From an uncultured Clostridium sp. (GTDB lineage Bacteria; Bacillota; Clostridia; TANB77; CAG-508), in NCBI GenBank assembly GCA_900553225.1, contig USCV01000010.1:1-41983 (forward strand): a stretch of DNA of 41,983 nucleotides. The letters are read 5' to 3'. The notes under the pieces were generated by a model. The model saw nothing but the letters and a program-made list of their open reading frames with translations, did no database searches and had not been told where the DNA came from. Made by a program: the position numbers and the translations under genes. Shown here piece by piece: positions 7,240 through 15,267 of the stretch. How positions within the stretch are numbered: position 1 is the stretch's first letter; each line of letters opens with the position of its first letter.

Positions 7240-9866
7240 TTAATCACCTACCGTTACTATTGTATTTTTTCCAGTTCTTCTGGTCTTTGAGTTTATATAA
7301 TCTATTGTATCGTCAAATATTTCTTTACCTAAGTATTGTATTGTTACATGCAATGGTTGTCCATTTCCACTATTAAAATCTGATAATACATCTTCAAATG
7401 TATCTCTCATTATGTTTTGAGGAGTTGTTATCTCTGGGTTATTGCTTGCACCTGAATACTCTCCAAATATAGCTAATGTTTCATCGTATGCGACATTACC
7501 TTTATCTAATCTTGGCAAATATAGCCTTGGTACTGTTCCTACATTTACTCCTGGCATTTTATTAATTACTCCTATTGCTCCATTAATTATTTCTATTGCT
7601 CTATTCATTGTGTTCTGTATTAGTGATATTACGCCATTTATTCCCGATCTTACAGAAAATCCGATAGCATTTCCTATATTTATTCCTAAATTTGAAAAAG
7701 TGTATCTCACATTTCTCCATACATTATTAAAAAAACTTCCTATATTGCTAAAAGTATTAGTAATTCCATTGTAAGCTTCTTTAAATTGATTTTTTATGCT
7801 GTTTTTTACTTCCACAGTTTTTTCGATAATTGACGTTTTAATTTTTTCCCATATTCCTATTGTTTTGTTTTTAGTATCATTAAATAAATTTATCGCATTT
7901 ATTTTTAATTCGTTTAATTTGCTTATTGTATCTTTTTTTGTTTCTGTAATTCTTTGTACTACTATATCTTTTATTTCTGTGAATTTACTTATAGTTTCTA
8001 ATTTTATTTCTTCCCACTTTTCTTTTACATTACCAATCAAAGCCACTATTCCGGTTCAAAAGTCCTTGCATTATATATTTTCCGCAATTCAAACATAACT
8101 GTAGAAGGTGAGTGTATTCCCATACCATTTTTAAAGCCGTCTATAAGCGGTTTAATCACATTATCATATACCCAACTTGCTATATTTCCTAATCCTTCTA
8201 TTATTCCATTCCATAATCCAAGAGCTACATTTCCACCCGCTTCTGATATTTTATCTGAAAAATATTTTCCTATGGTTGAACACGATGTTGATATTACGTT
8301 CCACAGCATCCTAAATGGTACGCCCCAATTAACACCAATCAAATAAAATATAGTATAAGCTATATCTCCCCAATTTATAGTTGCTATTGCGCTTATTAAG
8401 AAATCAAATACTGCATCAACTATTGACGCAAAGTCGAGTGTGGTTATAAAGTTTTTCAAAAATGTTATTGCTGTATTTATTCCTTCGCCTAATGTTGAAC
8501 CTGCCAAATTCCAGTTTGTATTTTTTATGCCTCCATTTATAAATTCGGCAATTCCTTTTCCTATATTTCCAGCTTTTTTCTTTATACTTTCCCAAGGAAT
8601 TTTTTCTAAAGATTCATTTATCTTCTTGCCTATTTCTGCTCCTGCTTCATACCATTTACCTTCTTTTAGTTTTTTTAAGAAATCATTTAATTTAGTATCT
8701 ACTTGCCCTAAGTCAAAGCTTGGTGATGTGCTTTCTCCGCTTCCGCTATCTGAATTATCATTAGATTGTACATTATTTATTTCACTATGTATATTAGATA
8801 AACTTTTTGTTTCATTTTTTGCTTTTTTAGCACTTTTTGCCATACTTGAATATGCTTTTGCACTTGCATTTGCAAATATATTAACTCCTGTAAGTGCATA
8901 AATTAAAGATTGTACCCCTTTTAATGCTTGATATATAAGATTAACTATATATTGTATAACTGGTGCTAAAGTTGAACCTAGTGCGTATTTCATATAATCT
9001 ATGTTAGCACTTAATTGCTTTGCTTGTGAATTTTGACTAGATAACCACGTGCTAGCTGCGCTTCTCAAAGTTGAATATATTGTTTGCAAACCAAACAGAG
9101 CTCCTGCGATTTTAAATATTTGCCCTAAGCCCGCTTTTAATGAACCTCCCATTCCTCTTAAACTGCTTGTAATATTTCGCCCTGTTTTTGGCATCTGCTT
9201 AAATGCTGTTCCTAGTTTTCCTGCTGATGTTTTTGCTTGTTCTATTTTTTGTTTGAAAGCACTAAAAAAACTACTCAATTTGTTTTGAATAGTTGCTGTT
9301 TTAGACGTCTGCTGTCCTAATTGTGTCATTTTTGTCTTAGCACTGCTTAGTAATGTATTATATTTTTCTATTTCATTGTTTAATTTGTCACTTTGTTTGA
9401 CTAATGCTTGATAATTTATATCTTTATCTAGTCTACTATACGTTTCTTGTGTTAATTTTTTATTTCCTGCATCTGGCATTTCATTTATTACAGATTGATT
9501 CGTGTCATTTCTCATTTTATCTAATGCACTATTAGTAATATCCAACTTTAACTGTCGACCAGTTATTTTTTTTTGTAGACTATCTATTTCTTTTTCTAGT
9601 TGAGTCACTTGCTCACTAGCTTCTTTATTGTTTACTTTTATTGCAATTTTGCTATTTTCACTACTTTTTTTCAAGTCTTGTATTTTTTTCTTTGCAAAAT
9701 TTGTAGCTTGTTGCACTTTGCTTTTTATTTCTTTAGCATCTATTTTTGAAAAAGCTTCTTGTACTTGTTTCATTTTTTCTTTAATTGCCGGTACTATTTT
9801 ATTAAATTCCTTCAATGCTTCTTCTACTTTTGCAGTTACAATTATTTCAATTTCTTCTGCTGTCAT
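7240..9866 (-). CDS. Tail tape measure protein, joined by two CGG +1 shifts
   Basis: About 874 residues once two in-frame CGG codons (8084-8082 and 8053-8051) are each read with +1 shift. Without them the frame ends at FEPE after 606 residues. With them the join reads STVMFELGKYIMQGLLNGIV and then ALIGNVKEKW. 'GIHSPSTVM.ELGKY.MQGL.NGI' is the normal tape-measure sequence, with both recoded residues being its conserved glycines. The N-terminus is coiled coil (residues ~1-230); hydrophobic segments occur around residues 245-330 and 460-540. It sets tail length and helps DNA delivery. A terminator and a gene island separate it from the tail chaperone genes that normally lie next to it. Confidence 0.93.
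8051..8053 (-). other. CGG +1 recoding site, second in tape measure
   Basis: After the first shift, AAC CGG AAT is in frame. Continuation AAC-(C)-GGA-ATA gives LLN-G-IVALIG. Confidence 0.85.
8082..8084 (-). other. CGG +1 recoding site, first in tape measure
   Basis: In-frame TTG CGG AAA. Continuation TTG-(C)-GGA-AAA gives FEL-G-KYIMQG, the conserved tape-measure motif. Confidence 0.88.
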
Positions 9867-9896
9867 TATACTTCCTCCTTCCGCTTTTTACTTTTC

Positions 9897-9926
9897 ATAA
9901 AAAAACGTCAGATTAATTCTGACGTT
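9897..9926 (-). terminator. Terminator between accessory island and tape measure
   Basis: AACGTCAGA (9904-9912) pairs with TCTGACGTT (9918-9926); on the minus strand a T-run of seven follows. It closes the accessory island and implies that late transcription must read through or restart before the tape measure. Confidence 0.85.
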
Positions 9927-9936
9927 TGATTTTTAT

Positions 9937-10371
9937 TTATGCTACTTGATTTACTAAATCTTTAACTTTTATTTCCATATTATCTAAATTTTCAAGTATG
10001 TCATCCCAAAAATATTCTGGTAATTCTCTGTATGTCGCTACCCCGTATTGGTCATTTAGCTTTCCATATACCCTAGGAAATATTTTTGATTTCATTTGAT
10101 GATAATCTAAATTATTTTCTTCACATACTATTTTTACTTTTTCTTTAACAGCTTTTCTTAATAATCTTGCTTTATTTGAACTTAAATATATTTTCCTTTT
10201 TATTATTTCATCATGTTCTTGTAATTTATTATCGACTTCATTAAATTTTTGCTCTGTTTCAGTTTTAAATCCTGCAAATGCATAATTCATAATTGTTTGA
10301 CTTTCCATTAAACTTTTTAACATATCCTCATTAGATATTTCTTTCTTTTCTTTTAATATCATATCACTCAT
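9937..10371 (-). CDS. ORF6C-domain protein
   Basis: 144 residues. An N-terminal helical part (coiled coil around EVDNKLQEHDEIIKRKI) is followed by a C-terminal ORF6C domain: long basic helix, then FPRVYGKLNDQYGVATYREL and an acidic end. ORF6C occurs in phage antirepressor-like and regulatory proteins, often behind a BRO or Rha domain; here it stands alone. It overlaps the DUF3102 gene by 8 bp (ATGA-type coupling), so the two probably act together. Function is not established. Confidence 0.72.
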   Translation of the reverse strand: MSDMILKEKKEISNEDMLKSLMESQTIMNYAFAGFKTETEQKFNEVDNKLQEHDEIIKRKIYLSSNKARLLRKAVKEKVKIVCEENNLDYHQMKSKIFPRVYGKLNDQYGVATYRELPEYFWDDILENLDNMEIKVKDLVNQVA

Positions 10372-11257
10372 TTATTATTTCTCCTTCACTAAATATTATA
10401 TTTCCAACAACGTTTTGTTCATTGTTTAATGCTTGTTTCATTAATAATGCCCAATTTTCTATTTCTTGAATTTTATTCTCTACTATCCTTTTATTTTTAG
10501 ATGGTATTTTTTGTAGTTCATCTTTTAAATATGTATATTTAGAAGCATTATTCAAAAAATCCGTTATATTTACTAGTAAGTTGTCTAATTTTATATTTGT
10601 ATATACTTTATCTTGATTTATTTCTTTATCTAATTTTAATCGATTTACAGTATTTTCAGCTTTTTCTGCCCTTTTTCTTAATGTTTCTAACTCGTCTTCT
10701 AATGATTGTTTTTCTAGAATAAGATTTTCTGGTATTACCTCTTTAATAATTTCTTTTTCAACTACTTGTACTTCAGGTTTTGAAACGTTTTCTATTTTAT
10801 TTTGCAAATTTCTTATTTGAATTTCTTTTTCTTTTATTGCTTCTTGAAGTTCTTCTGAATATTCTTTTTCTGCTTCTAACTGTTTTTTTATTTCTTTCTT
10901 TTCTTTTACAACTTGTTCTAATTCTCTTGTTGTCATTTCTTCTATATTGTTTTCTTGCATTACTTCTTCTCTATTTTCTTCATCTAAACCTGCAAGAAGA
11001 AACAATTTTGTACTTCCTAAATTCGCAATCGATTGCGAATTTGAAAAAGTTGTTGCAACTTTCATAAAATTATTTGCTGTTCTATGGCTTATATCTACTC
11101 TTTTCTTTAACCATTCTGAAAATTCTCCATGTTGCAAATTTTCTTTTACCTCTATAAGTCTTTTACCTATTTCTATTATATTCTGAGCAGTTTGGTCTTT
11201 TAATATAAGAATTTCTGCTGTTGTTTTTTCTATATTAAACTCTGTTAACTCTTGCAT
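10364..11257 (-). CDS. DUF3102 protein
   Basis: 297 residues. The N-terminal ~100 residues match DUF3102: AEILILKDQTAQNIIEIGKR then LIEVKENLQHGEFSEWLKK and SHRTANNFMKVATTF. The middle (residues ~120-215) is a long Lys/Glu coiled coil; the C-terminus is a small helical domain. The family is found on phages, plasmids and conjugative elements and is probably DNA-associated, but its function is unknown. A 24-bp perfect palindrome lies inside the gene at 11019-11042. It is part of the accessory island in the tail module and is followed by the ORF6C gene. Confidence 0.75.
   Translation of the reverse strand: MQELTEFNIEKTTAEILILKDQTAQNIIEIGKRLIEVKENLQHGEFSEWLKKRVDISHRTANNFMKVATTFSNSQSIANLGSTKLFLLAGLDEENREEVMQENNIEEMTTRELEQVVKEKKEIKKQLEAEKEYSEELQEAIKEKEIQIRNLQNKIENVSKPEVQVVEKEIIKEVIPENLILEKQSLEDELETLRKRAEKAENTVNRLKLDKEINQDKVYTNIKLDNLLVNITDFLNNASKYTYLKDELQKIPSKNKRIVENKIQEIENWALLMKQALNNEQNVVGNIIFSEGEIINE
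11019..11042. repeat. 24-bp perfect palindrome within the DUF3102 gene
   Basis: The half-site AAATTCGCAATC (11019-11030) is followed directly by its exact reverse complement (11031-11042). It falls in codons for SQSIANLG. It is unusually GC-containing for this region and could be a binding site for the encoded DNA-associated protein. Confidence 0.6.
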
Positions 11258-11427
11258 ATCGATTTATCCTTTCTTGGCAACTTTTTCAGTGCTGTTAACC
11301 CTTCGTCTAAAGTAAATCTTCCTTTATTTACTCCTCTGTATATAGTCCCCATAATTTTGTATATTGTTCTTTTACAGTTTCTTCTGTCTTGTAAATATCC
11401 TTTTAAAGCATTTGTATATTCTTCCAT
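11245..11427 (-). CDS. Hypothetical small protein
   Basis: 60 residues, basic, with MEEYTNALKGYLQDRRNCKR at the start and TLDEGLTALKKLPRK near the end. No family recognised. It overlaps its neighbours by 1 and 13 bp, so it is part of the same operon as the DUF3102 gene and likely real. Confidence 0.55.
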   Translation of the reverse strand: MEEYTNALKGYLQDRRNCKRTIYKIMGTIYRGVNKGRFTLDEGLTALKKLPRKDKSICKS

Positions 11428-11711
11428 TAAGCAACACCTACTTTCTGGTATGGTATACCTCTGCTAAATAAAGGATTTCCATTTTCGAATATATAATCAT
11501 TAATATTTATATTGTCTATATCTTCTTTAGTTAAAGGTGTGGTACTTACCACAATATAACTTAACTCATTATAATTGCACCTCATAATAAATTGAATATT
11601 TCTTGTTTTGTATATAGCCTTCTCGATAATAGCATTAAACCAATTACCTTTTATTCTTTTTGGTTTGCTCCAAAGTACTAAATCATCTTTTTTTATTTCT
11701 TTAATTTCCAT
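11427..11711 (-). CDS. Hypothetical protein, SH3-like, possibly MazF/PemK-related
   Basis: 94 residues beginning MEIKEIKKDDLVLWSKPKRI. A short basic beta-rich fold is suggested by DLVLW, NIQFIMRC and YIVVSTTPL. The pattern 'kGDLV.W.k' resembles the opening of SH3-barrel proteins such as PemK/MazF, but I see no catalytic residues that would settle it. It is coupled to the next gene by a 1-bp overlap and preceded by a small membrane protein. Confidence 0.45.
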   Translation of the reverse strand: MEIKEIKKDDLVLWSKPKRIKGNWFNAIIEKAIYKTRNIQFIMRCNYNELSYIVVSTTPLTKEDIDNININDYIFENGNPLFSRGIPYQKVGVA

Positions 11712-11715
11712 ATGC

Positions 11716-11868
11716 TTACACCTCCAACATCTTCATAAGATTTTTATAAATATTAAAATTAAAAATCCTATAGCTTATTAGTTGTATAAACATAAATCCA
11801 ATAAAACCTAAAGATGCATATATTCCTAATAATATAATTGTAAATATTCCTGTTATTAAAATTTCCAT
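11716..11868 (-). CDS. Small membrane protein
   Basis: A 50-residue protein with one long hydrophobic segment, MEILITGIFTIILLGIYASL, and a basic C-terminal tail. The ATG at 11868 follows GGAGG at good spacing. No family recognised. It is the first gene of the island's leftward operon and ends 4 bp before the next start. Confidence 0.6.
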   Translation of the reverse strand: MEILITGIFTIILLGIYASLGFIGFMFIQLISYRIFNFNIYKNLMKMLEV

Positions 11869-11905
11869 AATAAAAAGACCTCCACTTCAATTTTACTTGA
11901 ATTTC

Positions 11906-11940
11906 AGTCCTTACTGTGATACAATATATTTGTAAGGACT
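11906..11940. repeat. Inverted repeat upstream of the small membrane gene
   Basis: AGTCCTTAC (11906-11914) and GTAAGGACT (11932-11940) form a perfect 9-bp inverted repeat around a 17-base loop. It may be an operator or a leader hairpin. Confidence 0.45.
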
Positions 11941-11955
11941 AAAATTCTTATGTTT

Positions 11956-11997
11956 GAGATAATCTGTGCTGTTCGCCAAAACTTAGCAGGTTATCTC
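11956..11997 (-). terminator. Large hairpin downstream of the RHH gene
   Basis: GAGATAA (11956-11962) pairs with TTATCTC (11991-11997), with further inner pairing (TGCT/AGCA). The T-run is short, so it may be a weak terminator or another RNA structure. Confidence 0.5.
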
Positions 11998-11999
11998 TC

Positions 12000-12206
12000 T
12001 TATTTTTTTAATTCTTGGTAGATTTTGTCTATTCCATCTCTAACAATTTCTGATTTATTTTTATCACTATGTTGTATACAATAATCTAATTTTTCTTTTT
12101 CTTTTTCTGATATTCTTACTTTTAATTCAATATTTTTAGGATTGTCAGTAGGTCTACCTATTTTTTTATTTTCTATTTTTCTCACCTCACTTTTGTTCAC
12201 ACACAT
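12000..12206 (-). CDS. Ribbon-helix-helix DNA-binding protein
   Basis: Up to 68 residues. The C-terminal ~45 residues form an RHH (CopG/Arc-type) domain: basic strand NIELKVRIS, helix EKEKEKLDYCIQ, then KSEIVRDGIDKIYQ. The start is uncertain. The first ATG (12206) lies at or before the likely transcription start, because TATAAT is at 12214-12209. A GAGGTG site (about 12187-12182) points to a non-AUG start such as ATA at 12176. TGTTCACACA occurs twice around the promoter, as expected for autoregulation. Confidence 0.7.
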   Translation of the reverse strand: MCVNKSEVRKIENKKIGRPTDNPKNIELKVRISEKEKEKLDYCIQHSDKNKSEIVRDGIDKIYQELKK

Positions 12207-12227
12207 ATATTATAATATGTTCACACA
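12194..12227. promoter_or_regulatory. Promoter with repeated operator for the RHH gene
   Basis: TGTTCACACA occurs at 12194-12203 and 12218-12227, 24 bp apart, flanking the minus-strand TATAAT (12214-12209). The layout fits an autoregulatory RHH operator. Confidence 0.55.
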
Positions 12228-12278
12228 AAAGTCAAGAGGTATTTTAATATTTTTTAAATTTTTTTCAAAAGAAAAAAA

Positions 12279-12292
12279 CACTTAATTAAGTG
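12279..12292 (-). terminator. Terminator of the nuclease gene
   Basis: CACTTAATTAAGTG palindrome followed by a T-run on the minus strand, overlapping the nuclease stop codon. Confidence 0.65.
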
Positions 12293-13281
12293 CTTCTTTA
12301 CATTTTTTAATTAAATTTTCTTTACTTATTAATTCAGTATATTTCCACTCTATTAGCTTTACATTGTTTTCTTGACAAAGCTTTCTTTTTTTATCATCTA
12401 AACTCTTTCTTTTTAGTAGTCCTTCTTCTCCTCCGAAATATGCCAATAGGATTATAATGTTGTTCTCCTTGATATTCAAAAGCGACTTTTTTGCTTGGAA
12501 TATATATATCTATCGATTGTCTTCCGAGCCACTCTGCTCTATATTGATAAATGGCATCTTTAAATATATCTTTTATGATTTTATATAATGTAAGTTCTGA
12601 TGTATTTTTTAATTTTATATAGTTAGGTAGTCCTATTATTTTTCTTAACACTTCATCTCTTCTATCATATGCATTGTTTACGGCTTCCATAGAGTCTTTA
12701 AAGTAATTCATTCTGTATTTCCAACAAATTGCTTCATTAATTGCATTATATGTTTCGTTCTTTTGTAGATGTGACTTATATAACTTTTGAACTGTGTATT
12801 CTTCGTTTAGATTTAACTCTTTTTTTAATTCTTCGAAGATTTCTTTTTCTTCTGTTATATCTATATTGCTATCTATTGAATTTTTATATATTTGACTTTC
12901 TGATATAATTGCTAATATATGCTGAAGTGATTTTTTTCTTACTGATATAAAATTATTATAATTATTCAGGATATACATATTAAATATATCTTCAATTCTG
13001 TTGATATCATATGTCACTTTATAATTGATAGTTATATCATTTTTCAATATGTTTTTAACAATTTCTACATCATCTGCATTTTTCATATAATATTCTTTAA
13101 CCCAAAAGTTAAATTCTTCAAATTTTGGAAATAAAAACACTGATTTATCTTTGTCTACTTTTGCTTGCTTTCTTTCTATATTATACTTTTCTAATGAATA
13201 TAATCTATCGTACTGTTTTATTTCTTGCAATAATTCCTTTTCATTTGGATATAGTTCTATCTCTTGTGTTTTTTTATTCAT
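12282..13281 (-). CDS. PD-(D/E)XK-like nuclease, joined by CGG +1 shift
   Basis: About 332 residues. The first 282 codons end in SKKVAFEYQGEQHYNPIGIF, followed by in-frame CGG (12435-12433). Skipping C gives GGEEGLLKRKSLDDKKRKLC and then VKLIEWKYTEL. 'AFEYQGxQHY...FGG...L..R...D..K...C...gv.LI.W.Y' is a well-known phage nuclease module related to Vsr/restriction-type folds. The Gln-Gly-x-Gln-His part and the Lys-rich part lie on opposite sides of the shift, so both frames are needed for activity. The N-terminal ~230 residues are helical and unrecognised. It belongs to the accessory island and may be a homing or defence nuclease. Confidence 0.75.
12433..12435 (-). other. CGG +1 recoding site (nuclease)
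   Basis: In-frame TTT CGG AGG. Continuation TTT-(C)-GGA-GGA gives IF-G-GEEG, the conserved Phe-Gly-Gly of the family. Confidence 0.85.
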
Positions 13282-13307
13282 TTCAAGTTATCCTTTTCAT
13301 AAGTATT

Positions 13308-13826
13308 TTATAAATTATTAAATACTTTTAGTATCTTGTCTTTGTTTATATGTTCTTCATAACCAGTTAATACTAATCCTTTGTTGTACACTGCTTTCAT
13401 TTCATAATTATCAAAACTTGGCATTGTTATTATTCCTTTTTCTTTTGCAGATTTAATATTTGATTTTGTTAATTCTTCTTTGCTATTAGTATTATATAAA
13501 TATATTTCTATATATTCACCATTTATTTCTAGTCCATAACCTTCTTTTGCTCCTATGAGTTCGGCTGATTTATTTATTTTGTTATCTATTTTTAAGTTTG
13601 CTTCTTCAAGTTTTTTTATAAAATCATCTATATTCAAATTACTTTGTGATTGTTTTATATTACTTGTTAGACTACTTGTAGCGCTTTCACTATCGCCTTG
13701 ATTAGCTAAATATAAACAAATCCCTATGCTTGCAATTATAATTATTACGATTATTGCTATTATAAGTTTTTTGTTATTATTTCCCGATGAATGCTTGCTC
13801 ATCTTTTTCCCCTCACAATGTGCCAT
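13308..13826 (-). CDS. Membrane-anchored accessory protein
   Basis: 172 residues. A short N-terminal part (MAHCEGKKMSKHSSGNNNKK) precedes one transmembrane helix (LIIAIIVIIIIASIGICLYL), and the C-terminal ~120 residues face outward. No family recognised. The ATG at 13826 has AAGGGGG eight bases upstream. It has its own promoter (13859-13887), so it can be expressed in the lysogen. Single-gene membrane proteins of this kind in prophages are often superinfection-exclusion or host-modifying factors; that is inference only. Confidence 0.6.
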   Translation of the reverse strand: MAHCEGKKMSKHSSGNNNKKLIIAIIVIIIIASIGICLYLANQGDSESATSSLTSNIKQSQSNLNIDDFIKKLEEANLKIDNKINKSAELIGAKEGYGLEINGEYIEIYLYNTNSKEELTKSNIKSAKEKGIITMPSFDNYEMKAVYNKGLVLTGYEEHINKDKILKVFNNL

Positions 13827-13858
13827 AATTGATTCCCCCTTCATTCAATATATTAAGA

Positions 13859-13913
13859 ATTATATCGAACGAAGTCGAATAAGACAAGAAAAATCGTGTT
13901 ACAAAATTCGACA
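13859..13913 (-). promoter_or_regulatory. Promoter with Spo0A-like boxes in the spacer
   Basis: On the minus strand TTGTCT (13887-13882), a 17-bp spacer and TATAAT (13864-13859). TATCGAA (13863-13869) and AGTCGAA (13873-13879), each 6/7 to the TGTCGAA box, lie 10 bp apart within the spacer and -10. A perfect TTCGACA is at 13907-13913. Boxes in this position would repress rather than activate. Confidence 0.5.
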
Positions 13914-13937
13914 CTTTTTTCGTTGTCAGCAATTTTT

Positions 13938-14719
13938 TTATCCTTTAAACAACTTTCTTTGCTCTTCTAATGTTTGCTCTTGCTTATCTTCAAACAACTC
14001 TTTGTAATTATCTTTAATCATTATTATTTTTGCATTCTGATTCATACAATCACCTGCGATTAATTTATTAGTCACCGCTTCTTGTAAATCTATTTCTCTT
14101 CTCAAATCGTCAAAAATTTTAACTAAGTGAGTTTGACAGTAAATATTTATTTCTGAATATCTGCTATTCCAAAATTCATACGGCTTCATATCGAAATAAT
14201 ACGCAAGCGGTTCTATTGCATATATTAAGTCTATTAAATTGTTAGTGTCTTTTATATTTTGTATTATATTGCTTAATCCTTTTGACTCTAGAACTCTTGT
14301 TCTATTATCTTGCCTACCACGTTTTCTGCAGATTTCTCTACAATCTTGTCTAAGTTTAGCGTAGATAAAGGATTTGTTGCTATTTCTTTCAACTCTTTCT
14401 TTGTCATTTTCTTTTTGAAAAAACCCTCATCATTCAATGCCTCCGCAATCTTTTCATATAAATTTTTAATTGTCATTCCTTCTTTTCTACATTCATCTAT
14501 AAAATCGTAAACTTCATCACTATTTGTAAATGCATTTTCTCCAGTTTCTAATTCTGATATTTTAAATATTATCTTTGATAAAGCTTCCATGTCTAGTATA
14601 GAATATGCTTTAATAAAAGCTTCTTCAAAATTTTTATTTTTAAGTAGATTAGCTATATCTACTATTTTTCTTGTTTTTAGTACTAAATTAATATTTCTAT
14701 TTTTTGTTTCTATAATCAT
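13938..14719 (-). CDS. Tail assembly chaperone, long form (gpGT-type, -1 frameshift product)
   Basis: Predicted 260-residue product made when ribosomes slip -1 at T TTT TTC (14423-14417). The downstream frame is open from the slip to a stop at 13938 and has no usable start of its own before ATG 14189. It reads on through SKGLSNIIQNIKDTNNLIDL and KPYEFWNSRYSEINIYCQTH. 'ePlAYYFDMKPYEFWNS' resembles the T-part of tail chaperones. This arrangement, between major tail protein and tape measure, is the classical lambda G/GT logic. It is a -1 event with a proper slippery heptamer and is unrelated to the CGG +1 events. Confidence 0.78.
14288..14719 (-). CDS. Tail assembly chaperone, short form (gpG-type)
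   Basis: 143 residues beginning MIIETKNRNINLVLKTRKIV, all helical after the first 20 residues, matching the size and position of tail chaperones that wrap the tape measure during assembly. The ATG at 14719 follows AAAGGAG; an upstream in-frame TTG would contain that ribosome site and is rejected. The slippery heptamer falls at residues EGFF (about 100). Confidence 0.78.
   Translation of the reverse strand: MIIETKNRNINLVLKTRKIVDIANLLKNKNFEEAFIKAYSILDMEALSKIIFKISELETGENAFTNSDEVYDFIDECRKEGMTIKNLYEKIAEALNDEGFFKKKMTKKELKEIATNPLSTLNLDKIVEKSAENVVGKIIEQEF
14417..14423 (-). other. -1 slippery heptamer T TTT TTC
   Basis: In the zero frame GGT TTT TTC fits X XXY YYZ exactly. After a -1 slip the frame is open for 159 codons. 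Confidence 0.75.
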
Positions 14720-14740
14720 TTTATTTTCTCTCCTTTGCAA

Positions 14741-14769
14741 AAGAGAGAAGACTTTTCAGTCTTCTCTTA
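14741..14769 (-). terminator. Hairpin terminator or attenuator after major tail gene
   Basis: GAGAAGACT (14745-14753) pairs with AGTCTTCTC (14758-14766) with a four-base loop and a T-rich 3' side on the minus strand. Such attenuators lower downstream expression after abundant tail-tube genes. Confidence 0.75.
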
Positions 14770-15255
14770 TTAAAATTTTGTTGAATCTCCCTCTACAGGA
14801 TATCCATCTGTTTCTACTACTTTTGATCCTTTATATACTCTCATAGTATCCTTTATAAAGTCCCCATCGTTCATCTCTTGTCCTGCAATATCTACAGTAC
14901 ATTTCACAGTCTGAACTAATGGTTTATTGGCAACTGATGCTGTTGTCTCTGGATATTCTAAGAATAAGAATATTGTTGTATCTGCATCAGCTATAGCTTG
15001 AATAGCTTTATGTGTTTCTTGTATAAACATCATTTCTATATCAACAGTTTCTGCTTTTCTTTTTCCTTTAGCCATTCTTTCTTCTTCTAAATCTAATGCA
15101 CTATATGTTTGTCCCTCTTTTAAAGTTTTTAATTGTCCTACCTTTTGAACATAACCTATATCTGTTCTGTCTCCTGTTAATGTTGTTGAATAAGATACCT
15201 TTGATTTCATTGCAACCTGTGGTGTTGTTGTTTTTGGTGTTACTTCATCTCCCAT
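14770..15255 (-). CDS. Major tail (tube) protein
   Basis: 161 residues beginning MGDEVTPKTTTPQVAMKSKV. The pattern of threonine-rich start, TGDRTDIGYVQKVG, then an AETVDIEMMFIQETH strand and a C-terminal beta part (MNDGDFIKDTMRVYKGSKVV) fits TP901-1-type major tail proteins. It lies between the tail terminator and tail chaperone genes and is followed by an attenuator. It polymerises into the tail tube. Confidence 0.78.
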   Translation of the reverse strand: MGDEVTPKTTTPQVAMKSKVSYSTTLTGDRTDIGYVQKVGQLKTLKEGQTYSALDLEEERMAKGKRKAETVDIEMMFIQETHKAIQAIADADTTIFLFLEYPETTASVANKPLVQTVKCTVDIAGQEMNDGDFIKDTMRVYKGSKVVETDGYPVEGDSTKF

Positions 15256-15267
15256 TTTTAATTCCTC

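Noticed and set aside
11019..12227. CRISPR array or phase-variable repeats
   Set aside because: The repeats are single palindromes or pairs, without regular spacers.
14189..14287. CGG-type shift between the tail chaperone frames
   Set aside because: The frame change is -1, not +1, there is no in-frame CGG, and a regular T TTT TTC heptamer explains it.
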